A DNA stretch of 64,000 nucleotides from assembly GCF_024199985.1 (NCBI RefSeq), contig NZ_JANARS010000001.1, forward strand, positions 310,001 through 374,000, given 5' to 3'. The translations under genes and the position numbers were made by a program. The DNA comes from Nocardioides pinisoli (lineage in GTDB: Bacteria > Actinomycetota > Actinomycetes > Propionibacteriales > Nocardioidaceae). The notes beneath the pieces were generated by a model. The model worked only from the letters and a program-made list of their open reading frames with translations, did not search any database and was not told the DNA's origin. Shown here in pieces: positions 1 through 8,439 of the stretch (within the stretch, counting starts at the first letter, position 1; every line of letters begins with the position of its first letter).

Positions 1-279
1 CGTCACGGCGTCGCTGTCGGAGGACGCCGTCGTGCCGGAGACCTCGATCGCGGTCGCGTCGGCCTCGTCGTAGGCGGTGTCGCCGGCCTCCACCTCCACG
101 TCGTCGTCGAGCACGTCCTCGACGGAGGTGCCGGAGAAGAGCGCGCCCGAGCTGCTGGTGCTGCTCGAGCCGCTCGACGTGCCGGAGCCGGTGTCGCCGG
201 CCACGGACGCGCTGCACCCCGCGAGGAGGACGGCGGCCAGGGTCCCGGCCACGGCCTGGCGGAGGGGGAGGAGTCGCAT
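1..279 (-). CDS. Secreted lipoprotein, N-terminal part (cut by window edge)
   Basis: Ninety-three codons run from an ATG at 279 to the left edge. The product has a basic start, a hydrophobic stretch and a lipobox-like LLAGCSA, so it should be a lipoprotein anchored outside the membrane. A Ser/Gly/Thr-rich linker follows, then an acidic segment rich in Asp, Thr and Val. This layout resembles actinobacterial carbohydrate-binding-domain (DUF4353-like) lipoproteins, but the domain itself lies outside the window, so the family is a guess. It is divergent from the secreted repeat protein starting at 442, and the 160 bp between them should hold both promoters. Confidence 0.75.
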   Translation of the reverse strand, partial: MRLLPLRQAVAGTLAAVLLAGCSASVAGDTGSGTSSGSSSTSSSGALFSGTSVEDVLDDDVEVEAGDTAYDEADATAIEVSGTTASSDSDAVT

Positions 280-441
280 GGAGTGCGGCCTTTCGGTCGG
301 TGGTGCGGACGCCCCCGATGCTGGTCACCGCACCTGTCCACGCCGTGGGCTGACCTTGTGCACCTCCTGTGAGCGGTCGGAGGCAACTTCTCCGCGAGCG
401 TCGACGTCTCCCCACGGACCGACCTCGACCGAAGGAACCGC

Positions 442-1794
442 ATGCGACCCCTCCTGCCCGCCGGACTCGCCACCGGGCTGCTCGCCGCCACGCTGCTCAC
501 CACGCCCGGCGCGCAGGCAGCCGCCGACACCTGCCAGGGGCGTACGGCGACGGTCGTCGGGGTGGGCCAGTACGGCCTGACCGGCACCGAGGGCAACGAC
601 GTCATCGTGACCAATGGGTCGACCGGTGTGCAGGCCCTCGGCGGCAACGACTTCGTGTGCGTCACCGGCGGCCAGGTGTTCGGCGACGTGAGCGTCGACG
701 CGGGAGCGGGCGACGACGTTGTAGACGCCTCGGCCGTCGTCGGTGGCGTCGACGTCGAGCTGGGCGCCGGGAGCGACACCTACACCGGGTCGGCGTACGA
801 CGAGACGGTTCACGGCGGCAGCAACGGCTACGACGGCGGCCCGCGGGCCGACATCGAGCGGGACACCATCACCACCGGGCCCGGGGGCGACGACCGCGTG
901 GTCTCCGGTTCCGACCGGACCGTGATCAACGCCGACGTGGTCGTGCTCGGTGCGGACGACGGTGTCGGCTTCGGCAACACCGTGGCGTGGACCGGGCCCG
1001 CGGGCGCGGGCTTCCGCCTCGACGGCGGGGGCGGTGCCGGCCTCGGGTTCGGCGTGGGTTCGGGCGACGTCCTCGTCGACGCCAGCAGCGGGACCCTGAG
1101 CCAGGACGGCACCCGCCAGCTGTATTGGACGGGCTTCGACCGCTACACCACCGGTGGCAGCGCGTCACGCACGCCGCGGTCGTTCACCTTCCTCGGCACG
1201 GACCGCGACGAGGAGCTCGACTTCCGCTTCCCCAACGCGGACAAGAGCCGCCACAACATCATCATGGGCGGCGGCGACGACGTCCTTTCCCTCGGCTACG
1301 ACGACAACGTCGGGCGCAAGGGCAGCTCGTACGCCGGCGGCCCTGGCACCGACCACGTCAACGCGTGGACGGGTCGGAGCCTCGACCTCGACCTGCGCTC
1401 GGGTCGCATGGTGACGAAGAAGTCCGGCCGCGCCGTCCGCAACCGCCTGACCGGCTTCGAGACCCAGCTCGTCGGCGCGAAGAAGCTCGTCCTCGAGGGC
1501 ACGAAGAAGGCCGACGATCTGCGGTTCTACGCCTGCAAGGCGACGGTGAAGGGTCGCGGCGGCGCCGACGACATCCGCCAGAGCCGCGGTGACGACTACT
1601 TCGAGGCCGGTCTGCGCTGCAACCCCCGGAGGTTCCGCCTCCTCGGTGGCGGCGGCAACGACACGATGCAGGGCAGCACGGACGACGACGTCCTGATCGG
1701 CGGTCCCGGCCGCGACACGATCAACGGCAACGGCGGTCGTGACCGGTGCAGCGGCGAGCGGCTGCGGAGCTGCGAGATCAAGCTGCGGCGCTGA
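442..1794 (+). CDS. Secreted RTX-like calcium-binding repeat protein, copy 1
   Basis: A 450-residue exported protein. Residues 1-27 form a signal peptide ending near AQA. The body has scattered G-G-x-G-x-D and D-D-x-V-x-x-G runs. The C-terminus carries denser hemolysin-type nonapeptide motifs (GGGGNDTMQG, DDDVLIGGPGRDTINGNGG), followed by a Cys pair in CSGERLRSCE. Such repeats form calcium-stabilised beta-rolls in extracellular proteins. The ATG follows AAGGA at a normal distance. No catalytic domain is visible, so a structural or surface role is inferred. It is the first of two tandem paralogues, and the leader DNA is also duplicated. Confidence 0.85.
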   Translation: MRPLLPAGLATGLLAATLLTTPGAQAAADTCQGRTATVVGVGQYGLTGTEGNDVIVTNGSTGVQALGGNDFVCVTGGQVFGDVSVDAGAGDDVVDASAVVGGVDVELGAGSDTYTGSAYDETVHGGSNGYDGGPRADIERDTITTGPGGDDRVVSGSDRTVINADVVVLGADDGVGFGNTVAWTGPAGAGFRLDGGGGAGLGFGVGSGDVLVDASSGTLSQDGTRQLYWTGFDRYTTGGSASRTPRSFTFLGTDRDEELDFRFPNADKSRHNIIMGGGDDVLSLGYDDNVGRKGSSYAGGPGTDHVNAWTGRSLDLDLRSGRMVTKKSGRAVRNRLTGFETQLVGAKKLVLEGTKKADDLRFYACKATVKGRGGADDIRQSRGDDYFEAGLRCNPRRFRLLGGGGNDTMQGSTDDDVLIGGPGRDTINGNGGRDRCSGERLRSCEIKLRR

Positions 1795-1899
1795 CCGGCG
1801 GGCCGCGAGCCCTTGTCACCAGGAACACCCGCCCGGGAGGCAACCTCTGCGGCAGCGTCGACGTCTCCCAACGGACCCACCTCGACCGAAGGACCCCCT

Positions 1900-3219
1900 A
1901 TGCGACCGCACCTGCCCATCGGGCTCGCCACCGGCCTGATCGCCGCCACGCTCCTGAGCAACGCGCCGGCCCAGGCCGCGGCCGAGACGTGCCAGGGCCG
2001 CCCGGCGACGATCGTCGGCTCCTACCTCCAGCGGGAGGTGGTCGGCACGGAGGGCGCCGACGTTGTGGTGACCAACGGCGCCATCGAGGTCGACACCCGG
2101 GGCGGCGACGACCTCGTGTGCGTGACCGAGTCGGAGGGCCGCTATCCCGATCTCAGCCTGGCCACCGGCGCGGGTGACGACGTCGTGGACGCCTCGGGCT
2201 CCCGCGGGTCGGTGGGCGTCGAGCTCGGTGCGGGCAGCGACCACTACACGGGCTCGGCGGGCGGCGGCGACTGGGTCGTCGCCGGCGGCGAGGGGAGGGA
2301 CACCGAGCCGGACACGATCCACACCGGCGCCGGCACGCTCGTGGACTCCGTCGTGTCGGGCTCGCCGGGCGTGCCCAACGGCGACGTGGTCGTGGTCGAG
2401 GCGGGCGGCACCGTCTACTGGTCCGGTCCGATGACCGAGGGAGCCCGCCTCGACGCGACGGCCGGCCCCGGCAGCACGCTGGTGCCCGACCTCGGCACCG
2501 GCCACGCGGTCGTGGACGCGACGGCGGGCACCCTGGAGCGGGACGGCTTCGTCACGCTGCGGTGGACGGGCTTCGACGGCTTCGCCTTCTCCGGGACCCG
2601 GGCGCCGAGCGCGTTCCGCTTCGACGGGAGCGACCGGGACGAGACCGTCTACGTCTCCTTCCCGACCCGGGTCCACGACCGGCAGCGGTTCTACCTCGGC
2701 GGCGGTGACGACACGCTCCTCTCGCCCGACGGAGCGGGTGGGTCCAGGAGCAGGTACGTCGGCGGCGACGGCGACGACCGCGTCGACCTCTGGGCCGGTC
2801 GCCGGCTCGACCTCGACCTGGCCTCCGGGACGATGACGATGCGCCAGGACGGGACGATCGCGAGGAGCCGGTTCACCGGCTTCGAGACGTCGCTGCTGGG
2901 CGCGAAGGACCTCCGTGTTCGAGGTACGAAGGGCGCCGACGAGCTCCGCTTCTACGCGTGCCGGGCCACGGTCCGCGGCCGCGCCGGCAAGGACGACATC
3001 GCCTCGGCCCGCACCGCGGACGACGCCGACCTCCTCGGCTGCGACGCGCGGACGTCGCGTATCCGGATCTACGGCGACGCCGGACGCGACACGCTCCGCG
3101 GCAGCCGCGGCCGGGACCTCCTCGTCGGCGGGCCGGGACGCGACACCATCAACGGCAACGCCAACCGCGACACCTGCAGCGGCGAGAAGCTCCGCTCCTG
3201 CGAGGTCCGGCTGCGCTGA
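1900..3219 (+). CDS. Secreted RTX-like calcium-binding repeat protein, copy 2
   Basis: A 439-residue paralogue of the preceding gene with the same architecture: a signal peptide (MRPHLPIGLATGLIAATLL, ending AQA), an ETCQG start to the mature protein, internal Gly/Asp repeats, and a C-terminal GGPGRDTINGNANRDTCSGEKLRSCE-like block. The ATG at 1900 follows GAAGGA and aligns with the start of copy 1. An upstream in-frame start at 1813 would put the signal peptide internally and is rejected. About 60 bp of leader upstream of each start match closely, so the duplication included regulatory DNA. The function is unknown; an extracellular calcium-binding structural role is inferred. Confidence 0.85.
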   Translation: MRPHLPIGLATGLIAATLLSNAPAQAAAETCQGRPATIVGSYLQREVVGTEGADVVVTNGAIEVDTRGGDDLVCVTESEGRYPDLSLATGAGDDVVDASGSRGSVGVELGAGSDHYTGSAGGGDWVVAGGEGRDTEPDTIHTGAGTLVDSVVSGSPGVPNGDVVVVEAGGTVYWSGPMTEGARLDATAGPGSTLVPDLGTGHAVVDATAGTLERDGFVTLRWTGFDGFAFSGTRAPSAFRFDGSDRDETVYVSFPTRVHDRQRFYLGGGDDTLLSPDGAGGSRSRYVGGDGDDRVDLWAGRRLDLDLASGTMTMRQDGTIARSRFTGFETSLLGAKDLRVRGTKGADELRFYACRATVRGRAGKDDIASARTADDADLLGCDARTSRIRIYGDAGRDTLRGSRGRDLLVGGPGRDTINGNANRDTCSGEKLRSCEVRLR

Positions 3220-3226
3220 ACCGGGG

Positions 3227-3721
3227 CTACTTGCCCCAATTCTTGCGGCGCACGGCGCGCCGCGGTCGTCCGCCGGCGTACGACAGCGAGGAGTCGACGA
3301 GGAAGCCGCGCTCGAGCGCCTCGCGCCCGATCAGCATCCGGAAGCCCATCTCGTCGCGGTTGCTCAGCGTCATCACGGTGGTGATGGTGCGCCCGGCGAG
3401 CGTGACGTCGAGGGCGACGGCGTACCGCTTCTCGACCTGGCCGTTGCTCGAGCGCACCTCGCGCATGTCGAGCACGGGCAGCCTGAGCTCGACGTGGTCC
3501 TCGTCGGAGCGCTGCCACGGGTGGATGGAGAAGGTGACCCACTCCTGGCCGTCCTGCTCGACGACCTCGAGGTCGAAGGCGTGGATCGACGACGACCGTG
3601 CGCCGGTGTCGATCTTGGCCTTCACCCACGACACGTGGGCCTGCGGCAGCGCCACCCACTCGCGCCAGCCGACGACGACCTTGGCGTCGTCGGCAGGGGG
3701 CGCCTGGGGGGTGGTGTCCAC
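3227..3721 (-). CDS. RimK-associated putative ATP-dependent zinc protease family protein
   Basis: About 164 residues of the family annotated as putative ATP-dependent zinc protease (PF05618), which has a retropepsin-like fold. The sequence shows VGWREWVALP, then AKIDTGARSSSIHA with the D-T-G active-site-like triplet, and later FRMLIGREAL. Members often sit beside RimK-type ligases and are thought to act on the same peptide modification; here the gene is divergent from one. The GTG at 3721 is chosen because the first in-frame ATG at 3787 would overlap the start of the RimK gene. The ribosome site is weak, so the start is uncertain. The enzymatic activity is not well established for the family. 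Confidence 0.8.
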   Translation of the reverse strand: MDTTPQAPPADDAKVVVGWREWVALPQAHVSWVKAKIDTGARSSSIHAFDLEVVEQDGQEWVTFSIHPWQRSDEDHVELRLPVLDMREVRSSNGQVEKRYAVALDVTLAGRTITTVMTLSNRDEMGFRMLIGREALERGFLVDSSLSYAGGRPRRAVRRKNWGK

Positions 3722-3773
3722 CGGGCCATCTTGGCAGGTGGGGCGTGTGGGGCAGGTGGTTGGATGACTGACC

Positions 3774-4964
3774 ATGAAGCTCGCCATCCTGTCCCGGGCC
3801 CCGCGGTCCTACAGCACGCAGCGGCTCCGCACCGCCGCCGTGGACCGCGGTCACGACGTGAAGGTGCTCAACACCCTGCGCTTCGGCATCGACCTCTCGG
3901 GAGACGAGCCCGACCTGCTCTTCCGCGGCAAGCAGCTGTCGACGTACGACGCCGTGCTGCCGCGCATCGGCAACTCGATCACCTACTTCGGCACCGCCGT
4001 CGTGCGGCAGTTCGAGCAGATGGACGTCTACACGCCCAACACCAGCTATGGCATCGCCAACAGCCGCGACAAGCTGCGCGCGACGCAGATCCTGTCGCGC
4101 CACAAGATCCCGATGCCGGCCACGACGTTCGTCCGCGACCGCGCCGACGTGATCCCGGCGATCGAACGCGTCGGCGGCGCGCCGGTCGTGATCAAGCTGC
4201 TCGAGGGCACGCAGGGCATCGGCGTGATCCTGGCCCCGACCATCAAGGTCGCCGAAGCGATCATCGAGACGCTGCAGAGCACCCGGCAGAACGTGCTGAT
4301 CCAGAGCTTCGTCAAGGAGAGCAAGGGCCGCGACATCCGCGCCCTCGTCGTCGGTGACCGCGTGGTCGCGGCGATGCGCCGCGTCGCGCAGGGTGACGAG
4401 TTCCGCTCCAACGTGCACCGCGGCGGCAGCGTCGAGCCGGTCGAGCTCGACGAGGAGTTCGAGCGGGTCGCGGTACGGTCCGCGCAGATCATGGGCCTGC
4501 GCGTGGCCGGCGTCGACATGCTCGAGGGCCGCAAGGGCCCGCAGGTGATGGAGGTGAACTCCTCACCCGGCCTCGAGGGCATCGAGTCCGCGACCAAGCT
4601 CGACGTCGCCGGCGCGATCGTCGACTACATGGCCAACCAGGTCGCCTTCCCCGACATCGACGTACGCCAGCGGCTGACCGTCTCGACCGGCTACGGCGTG
4701 GCCGAGATCGTCGTCCACGCCGGCTCCGACATGGTCGGCAAGAAGCTCGGCGACTCCGGCCTCGACGACCGTGACATCACCGTCCTCACCCTCCACCGCG
4801 GCCCCCACGTCATCCCCAACCCCCGCAACAAGACCGTGCTCGAGGGCGAGGACCGCCTCCTCTGCTTCGGCAAGCTCGAGGAGATGCGCTCGATGATCCC
4901 GGACCGGAAGCAGAAGCGGGTGCGCAGGCTGATGAAGAAGCACCTGCCGCCGGAGAGTCTCTGA
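3774..4964 (+). CDS. RimK-family ATP-grasp ligase with C-terminal RCK_C (TrkA-C) domain
   Basis: A 396-residue ATP-grasp enzyme of the RimK alpha-L-glutamate ligase family, which adds amino acids to carboxyl groups using ATP. An N-terminal pre-ATP-grasp domain (about 1-95) is followed by the ATP-grasp core (about 97-290). Visible motifs are VVIKLLEGTQGIGV (nucleotide-binding loop), the R188-A-L-V-V-G-D strand and the metal ligands in MEVNSSPGLEG (E260, N262). Residues about 305-375 (GYGVAEIVVHAGSDMVGKKL, VLTLHRG, GEDRLLCFGK) match an RCK_C/TrkA-C ligand-binding domain, suggesting allosteric control by a nucleotide or ion. The substrate is unknown; ribosomal protein S6 is only one possibility. 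The divergent zinc-protease-like gene is a plausible partner. Confidence 0.85.
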   Translation: MKLAILSRAPRSYSTQRLRTAAVDRGHDVKVLNTLRFGIDLSGDEPDLLFRGKQLSTYDAVLPRIGNSITYFGTAVVRQFEQMDVYTPNTSYGIANSRDKLRATQILSRHKIPMPATTFVRDRADVIPAIERVGGAPVVIKLLEGTQGIGVILAPTIKVAEAIIETLQSTRQNVLIQSFVKESKGRDIRALVVGDRVVAAMRRVAQGDEFRSNVHRGGSVEPVELDEEFERVAVRSAQIMGLRVAGVDMLEGRKGPQVMEVNSSPGLEGIESATKLDVAGAIVDYMANQVAFPDIDVRQRLTVSTGYGVAEIVVHAGSDMVGKKLGDSGLDDRDITVLTLHRGPHVIPNPRNKTVLEGEDRLLCFGKLEEMRSMIPDRKQKRVRRLMKKHLPPESL

Positions 4965-5010
4965 CCCTCGGTTCGCGGACGAGTGGTCCCTGAGGCCACG
5001 GCTCGGCCGG

Positions 5011-6300
5011 TCAGTCAGCCGCCTCCCCTTCGCTGGCTTCGCCCTCCAACTCACCGCGCTCAGCCCGCTGCTTGCGCCTGAGCCTGGATGCGACACCTTC
5101 CCGCGCCCCCTTCACCGCGGACAGCGCCTGGGGCTCATCCGGAACGCCGTCTCCATCGAGATCGACCCGGCGGAAGGAACGAGTCCCGGAGGACACAGCT
5201 CCCCCTACTGCACCTCCGAGCCCGCGGACGGCTGAAAGGGCTTGCGGCTCATCGGGAACGCCGTCGCCGTCGAGATCGACGCTACGGAAGACTCTCGTCG
5301 ACCTGTCCGCCGCGGTGCTCACCCAGCTGCCGGTGGCCTTCGCAGCGTCTTCGAAGGCGACCAATGCTCGGTTCGGCTCCTGCTCTTCCTCCGCCTTGAC
5401 GAGCAAGGCGTCGGACAAGTGGGACGGGAACTGTTCCGGTGCCTCGGCGAAGGCGACGCGCGACGCCTCGACGACCTCGCCGCCGAAGAGGAACCGTGTG
5501 GCCCCGCCGGCAAGCGCGCCGACTCCGTACTCGATGACGCTCTGCTGCTTCCCGTTGAGCCCGGAACGGACTGTCTCGAGCTGACCCGTCTGCACTGTCC
5601 GGACCAGGCTCTGGGCGGCCCCTCCGGGGAGAGTGTCGGCGAGCGTGTTCGCCCAGTGGGACCAGTCATCTCGACCCGAAGCGATCGTGTGACCCAGCCC
5701 AGACGTTGGTTCCCCAGCATCCTTAGAAAGGTCCGTCGCCATCGCCGCGATCTGTTGTTGGCTGACCCGGCCGTTCGAAAGGCCGTAGACGAGCGCATGC
5801 GCCTGCTCTTGGTCGAGCGACATGTCATGGATCTCGGCGAGCGCGAGCGCGAACACGGCCGTGATCTCGAACTGGAGCTGCTCGTCGCCGGCGGGCAACA
5901 GGTGGACCGCCCGTTCCGCGCCGGTCTTCGCTGCGCTCATCGCTGCAGTCTTGGCTGCCGCCTTGGCGGCGACCTTCTTCGCTGCGCCCTTGGCGGCGAC
6001 CTTGGCCGCGCCCTTGCCGGCCTCCTTGCCAGCCGCCACACCTGGGATGAGTGCCAGTCCGATGTTCGCCGCCACGGTCCCCGCCGTGACGACACCGCCC
6101 GCGACGGTGATCGCGGTGACGTAGTGCCGCTCGAGCATCGCAACGATTTCCGCCGGGCTGGCCTCCGGGTTCCGCTTGCGCAAGCGCATCACGTACTTGC
6201 GCGCGATCTTGTGGCGCCCGCTCACTGCGCGGGCGATCTCGCTGGCGGCGCTCTCTGGCTCGAGTTCGGTCGTCAGCGTCGCGCCGTCGAAGTCAGTCAT
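5011..6300 (-). CDS. Lys/Ala-rich helical protein with two identical DxDxDG calcium-loop repeats
   Basis: 429 residues, family not recognised. Residues about 62-88 form a hydrophobic glycine-rich segment that could enter a membrane. Residues 89-130 are a strongly basic Ala/Lys helix. The middle (260-300) has further Gly/Ala-rich, EcsC-like hydrophobic stretches. The C-terminus holds two copies of VDLDGDGVPDEPQALSAV (341-358 and 379-396), 38 residues apart, each an EF-hand or dockerin-like DxDxDGxxD calcium loop. The start ATG at 6300 overlaps the end of the upstream nuclease-fold gene by 8 bp, so the two are probably translationally coupled. Function unknown; membrane association and calcium binding are inferred. 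Confidence 0.75.
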   Translation of the reverse strand: MTDFDGATLTTELEPESAASEIARAVSGRHKIARKYVMRLRKRNPEASPAEIVAMLERHYVTAITVAGGVVTAGTVAANIGLALIPGVAAGKEAGKGAAKVAAKGAAKKVAAKAAAKTAAMSAAKTGAERAVHLLPAGDEQLQFEITAVFALALAEIHDMSLDQEQAHALVYGLSNGRVSQQQIAAMATDLSKDAGEPTSGLGHTIASGRDDWSHWANTLADTLPGGAAQSLVRTVQTGQLETVRSGLNGKQQSVIEYGVGALAGGATRFLFGGEVVEASRVAFAEAPEQFPSHLSDALLVKAEEEQEPNRALVAFEDAAKATGSWVSTAADRSTRVFRSVDLDGDGVPDEPQALSAVRGLGGAVGGAVSSGTRSFRRVDLDGDGVPDEPQALSAVKGAREGVASRLRRKQRAERGELEGEASEGEAAD

Positions 6301-7753
6301 CGTCGGCCTGCTGGTCCCAGGCGGCGACGACGCTCGGATGGTGGGGATCCACCGCCGCTACTGCGGCGAGCGGGTGATCCGCCTCCCGGGCACGCGCGCG
6401 ACCGTCCTCCTCGGCGCCGTCCTGTGACGAGTAATCGGTCGAGGCGAGCGCAGCCGGAACCGAGTCATCGACCTCGGGCGGTTCGGCATGGACGGGCCGC
6501 AGCTTCGGGGGTGCCGCCGCCCAGGCTCGTAGCGAGCCGAGAACTTCGCCGTAGAAGCCGTCCACCGCGGTCAGGACCGAGTCGATGAAGGACCCGCGCC
6601 CACGTCCGCGTTTCGTGCCGAGCGTGGTGCTGACCGCCAATCGGAACGCCCGGATCTCCTTTGTCGGGTCGTGGACAAGTACGGAGGGATCCTCGCGCAC
6701 CGTGCTCAGCAGCTCGGCGGCCTGCGACCCGCGGGCATGGGCGACGAACACCTCCACTCGTGTCGAGTCCGGAGCGTTCTTGAGCTGCCGAAGCAGCCAG
6801 TTCACCCGCGTCGTGGCTCGTCCCTCCCGCGGGGCGTCGACGTCGACGTAGCAGGTGACCCTGCCGGAACGCAGGTCTGCGTTGACGACGAGATGACCGA
6901 CCGTGCCGGGGATGCGGATGGCGCCTGAGAGCTCGCCGGTCGCGCAAAGGGTCTGGGCAAGCGCCTGGGCGCGCACGACCGGATCGGCCGCCTCCTTGCG
7001 GCTCAAAACCGGTACGACCTCGGTGCCGAGCTGGCGGCCGAGCTGAAGGCTGGCGAACCGCAGGAGTGCGTCGAAGCGTGCCGCCACCTCGGCGATGCCC
7101 TTGTCCGACGCCCGCAGAGTGCCGGCGGAGACCTGGTCTCGAACCCCGACCCAGGCCTCTCCCATGTCGTCGAACTCGAGGGCGCCAGACTTGCGGTGCT
7201 CGAGGTAACGAATGAGCTCGCCAAGGATCCACGCCTGGTCCGGATCCGCAACTCCACGGAACTCTTTCTGCATGACGGCTTCGGCGAGCACCTGGGACCA
7301 GGAGACGTGGTGCAGCGCCACCTTTCTGAGCTTGCGCTTGTCGACCTTGGTCGGGTGCTGTCCGGCGACGGCAGGGATCTCGTTCGAGATCGTGATGACG
7401 GCGTCGTAGTCGTGCTCACGCGCGATGTCGAGGTAGTTCTCGAGCTGCTCAGTGGCGAGCTGGTTCGGGCCGGTCTTGACCTCGACCAGAGCGGTCCAGG
7501 TCTTGGCGCCACGAGAGACTCGAATAAGCCCGTCTGGGTAGAGACGACGCTCGCCAAGCACGAATGGCACTTCGATGAAGCACTCGATCGCGCCACTTGG
7601 AGCGCCGAACGGCTTCACGAAGCCGCGTCCGAACTCCCGGACCGCTGACAGCACGGCCAGAAGGGCGGAGGTAGCGCGTCGCTCCTGCTCCTCCGCGCCA
7701 TTGATGCCTGAAGTCGGAATGAGTCGTGCTTCGTGCCAAGCCTCTTCGGCCAT
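6293..7753 (-). CDS. PD-(D/E)XK nuclease-fold protein, first gene of a two-gene operon
   Basis: 486 residues. After an N-terminal helix (AEEQERRATSALLAVL) comes a PD-(D/E)XK-type core: P73-D74 in YPDGLI, then E91-V-K93 in ALVEVKTG, with QLENYLDIAREH as the following helix. This fold occurs in restriction endonucleases and repair nucleases. The C-terminal half (from about 190) has no domain I recognise. Similar long actinobacterial proteins are usually annotated only as stress-response or hypothetical. The start ATG at 7753 follows a GGGGG run. Downstream it overlaps the Ca-loop repeat gene by 8 bp. Nucleolytic activity is inferred from the motif only. Confidence 0.75.
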   Translation of the reverse strand: MAEEAWHEARLIPTSGINGAEEQERRATSALLAVLSAVREFGRGFVKPFGAPSGAIECFIEVPFVLGERRLYPDGLIRVSRGAKTWTALVEVKTGPNQLATEQLENYLDIAREHDYDAVITISNEIPAVAGQHPTKVDKRKLRKVALHHVSWSQVLAEAVMQKEFRGVADPDQAWILGELIRYLEHRKSGALEFDDMGEAWVGVRDQVSAGTLRASDKGIAEVAARFDALLRFASLQLGRQLGTEVVPVLSRKEAADPVVRAQALAQTLCATGELSGAIRIPGTVGHLVVNADLRSGRVTCYVDVDAPREGRATTRVNWLLRQLKNAPDSTRVEVFVAHARGSQAAELLSTVREDPSVLVHDPTKEIRAFRLAVSTTLGTKRGRGRGSFIDSVLTAVDGFYGEVLGSLRAWAAAPPKLRPVHAEPPEVDDSVPAALASTDYSSQDGAEEDGRARAREADHPLAAVAAVDPHHPSVVAAWDQQADDD

Positions 7754-8438
7754 GATTCCCCCGTGATCAACGTCAGATCACCGCCACCGTGGACTGCAGT
7801 AACGGCGGCTGCCGACGTTATCGAATCCCGTCTCGCGCGGACAAGAAACGACCGGCAACACCTCCAACCGGGTGGTGGACGGGTACGCCATCTTGCCCGT
7901 GACGACTGAAGCTAAGACCGCGACTGCTCTCTAGGGCCCAGTTCGAACGACCCCATGTGGGGGCCGAAGGCCAGTTCGGCGTCCGTCGACACACGCCCCT
8001 TACGCCGCCTGGCGGCGCGTATCCGGATAGGCGGGCGGGCCAAGGGCGCGGGCTACGGCGGTCCTGGTCCTTCGCCCATGTGAACGTTCGCAAGTGCATC
8101 GGCCCGATGACCACGAAGCCGGTCCAGATGATCGATCGCAGCAGGTCGAACCCGTGAGGCGCAGCAACTCGGTCCACGCGATAGGAGGTTCGCCCAACCA
8201 GCACGCCTGCCCACAGAAGCGCTGCCGGGACGGCCAGCCAAGGACGCGTGCAGGGACGGATGTCAGGGCCGCTTCGTCGGGACGAGACCTACCTGACGTC
8301 CCTGTTCGGATCCAGGCTCTCCGCAATCTGGCGATGGGCGGACACGATGGGGCTGGAACGAGGGTGAAGCCGAGGGCGGTTCTGTGAAGCTGGACCGGCG
8401 GACTGGTGCGCCGGGCATCTGTTCTGGCATCGTTTTGG
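7754..8438. other. Gene-poor, lower-GC stretch with a possible decayed membrane-protein frame
   Basis: No convincing gene lies between the PD-(D/E)XK gene and the small frame at 8440. Base composition is less GC-rich than the flanks and no frame keeps the local third-position bias. On the minus strand around 8050-8270 one frame reads WLAVPAALLWAGVLVG and LLRSIIWTGFVVIGPMHL, two membrane-like segments. It is closed upstream by a TAG near 8290 and lacks a good start, so it may be a fragment of a lost gene. No terminal inverted repeats or integrase remnants were seen. Confidence 0.45.
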
Positions 8439-8439
8439 A

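Noticed and set aside
1813-1899. Upstream start for the second RTX-like gene
   Set aside because: It would put the signal peptide 29 residues inside; ATG 1900 has a ribosome site and aligns with copy 1.
3722-3787. Extended N-terminus of the zinc-protease-like gene from ATG 3787
   Set aside because: It would overlap the divergent RimK start and adds a Cys/Pro-rich segment not expected in the family.
3069-4418. 449-codon minus-strand open frame over the RimK gene
   Set aside because: Shadow frame; the plus-strand product has all ATP-grasp motifs.
5242-6588. 448-codon plus-strand open frame
   Set aside because: Antisense of the calcium-loop gene and nuclease-fold gene; the minus-strand products have motifs and the operon overlap.
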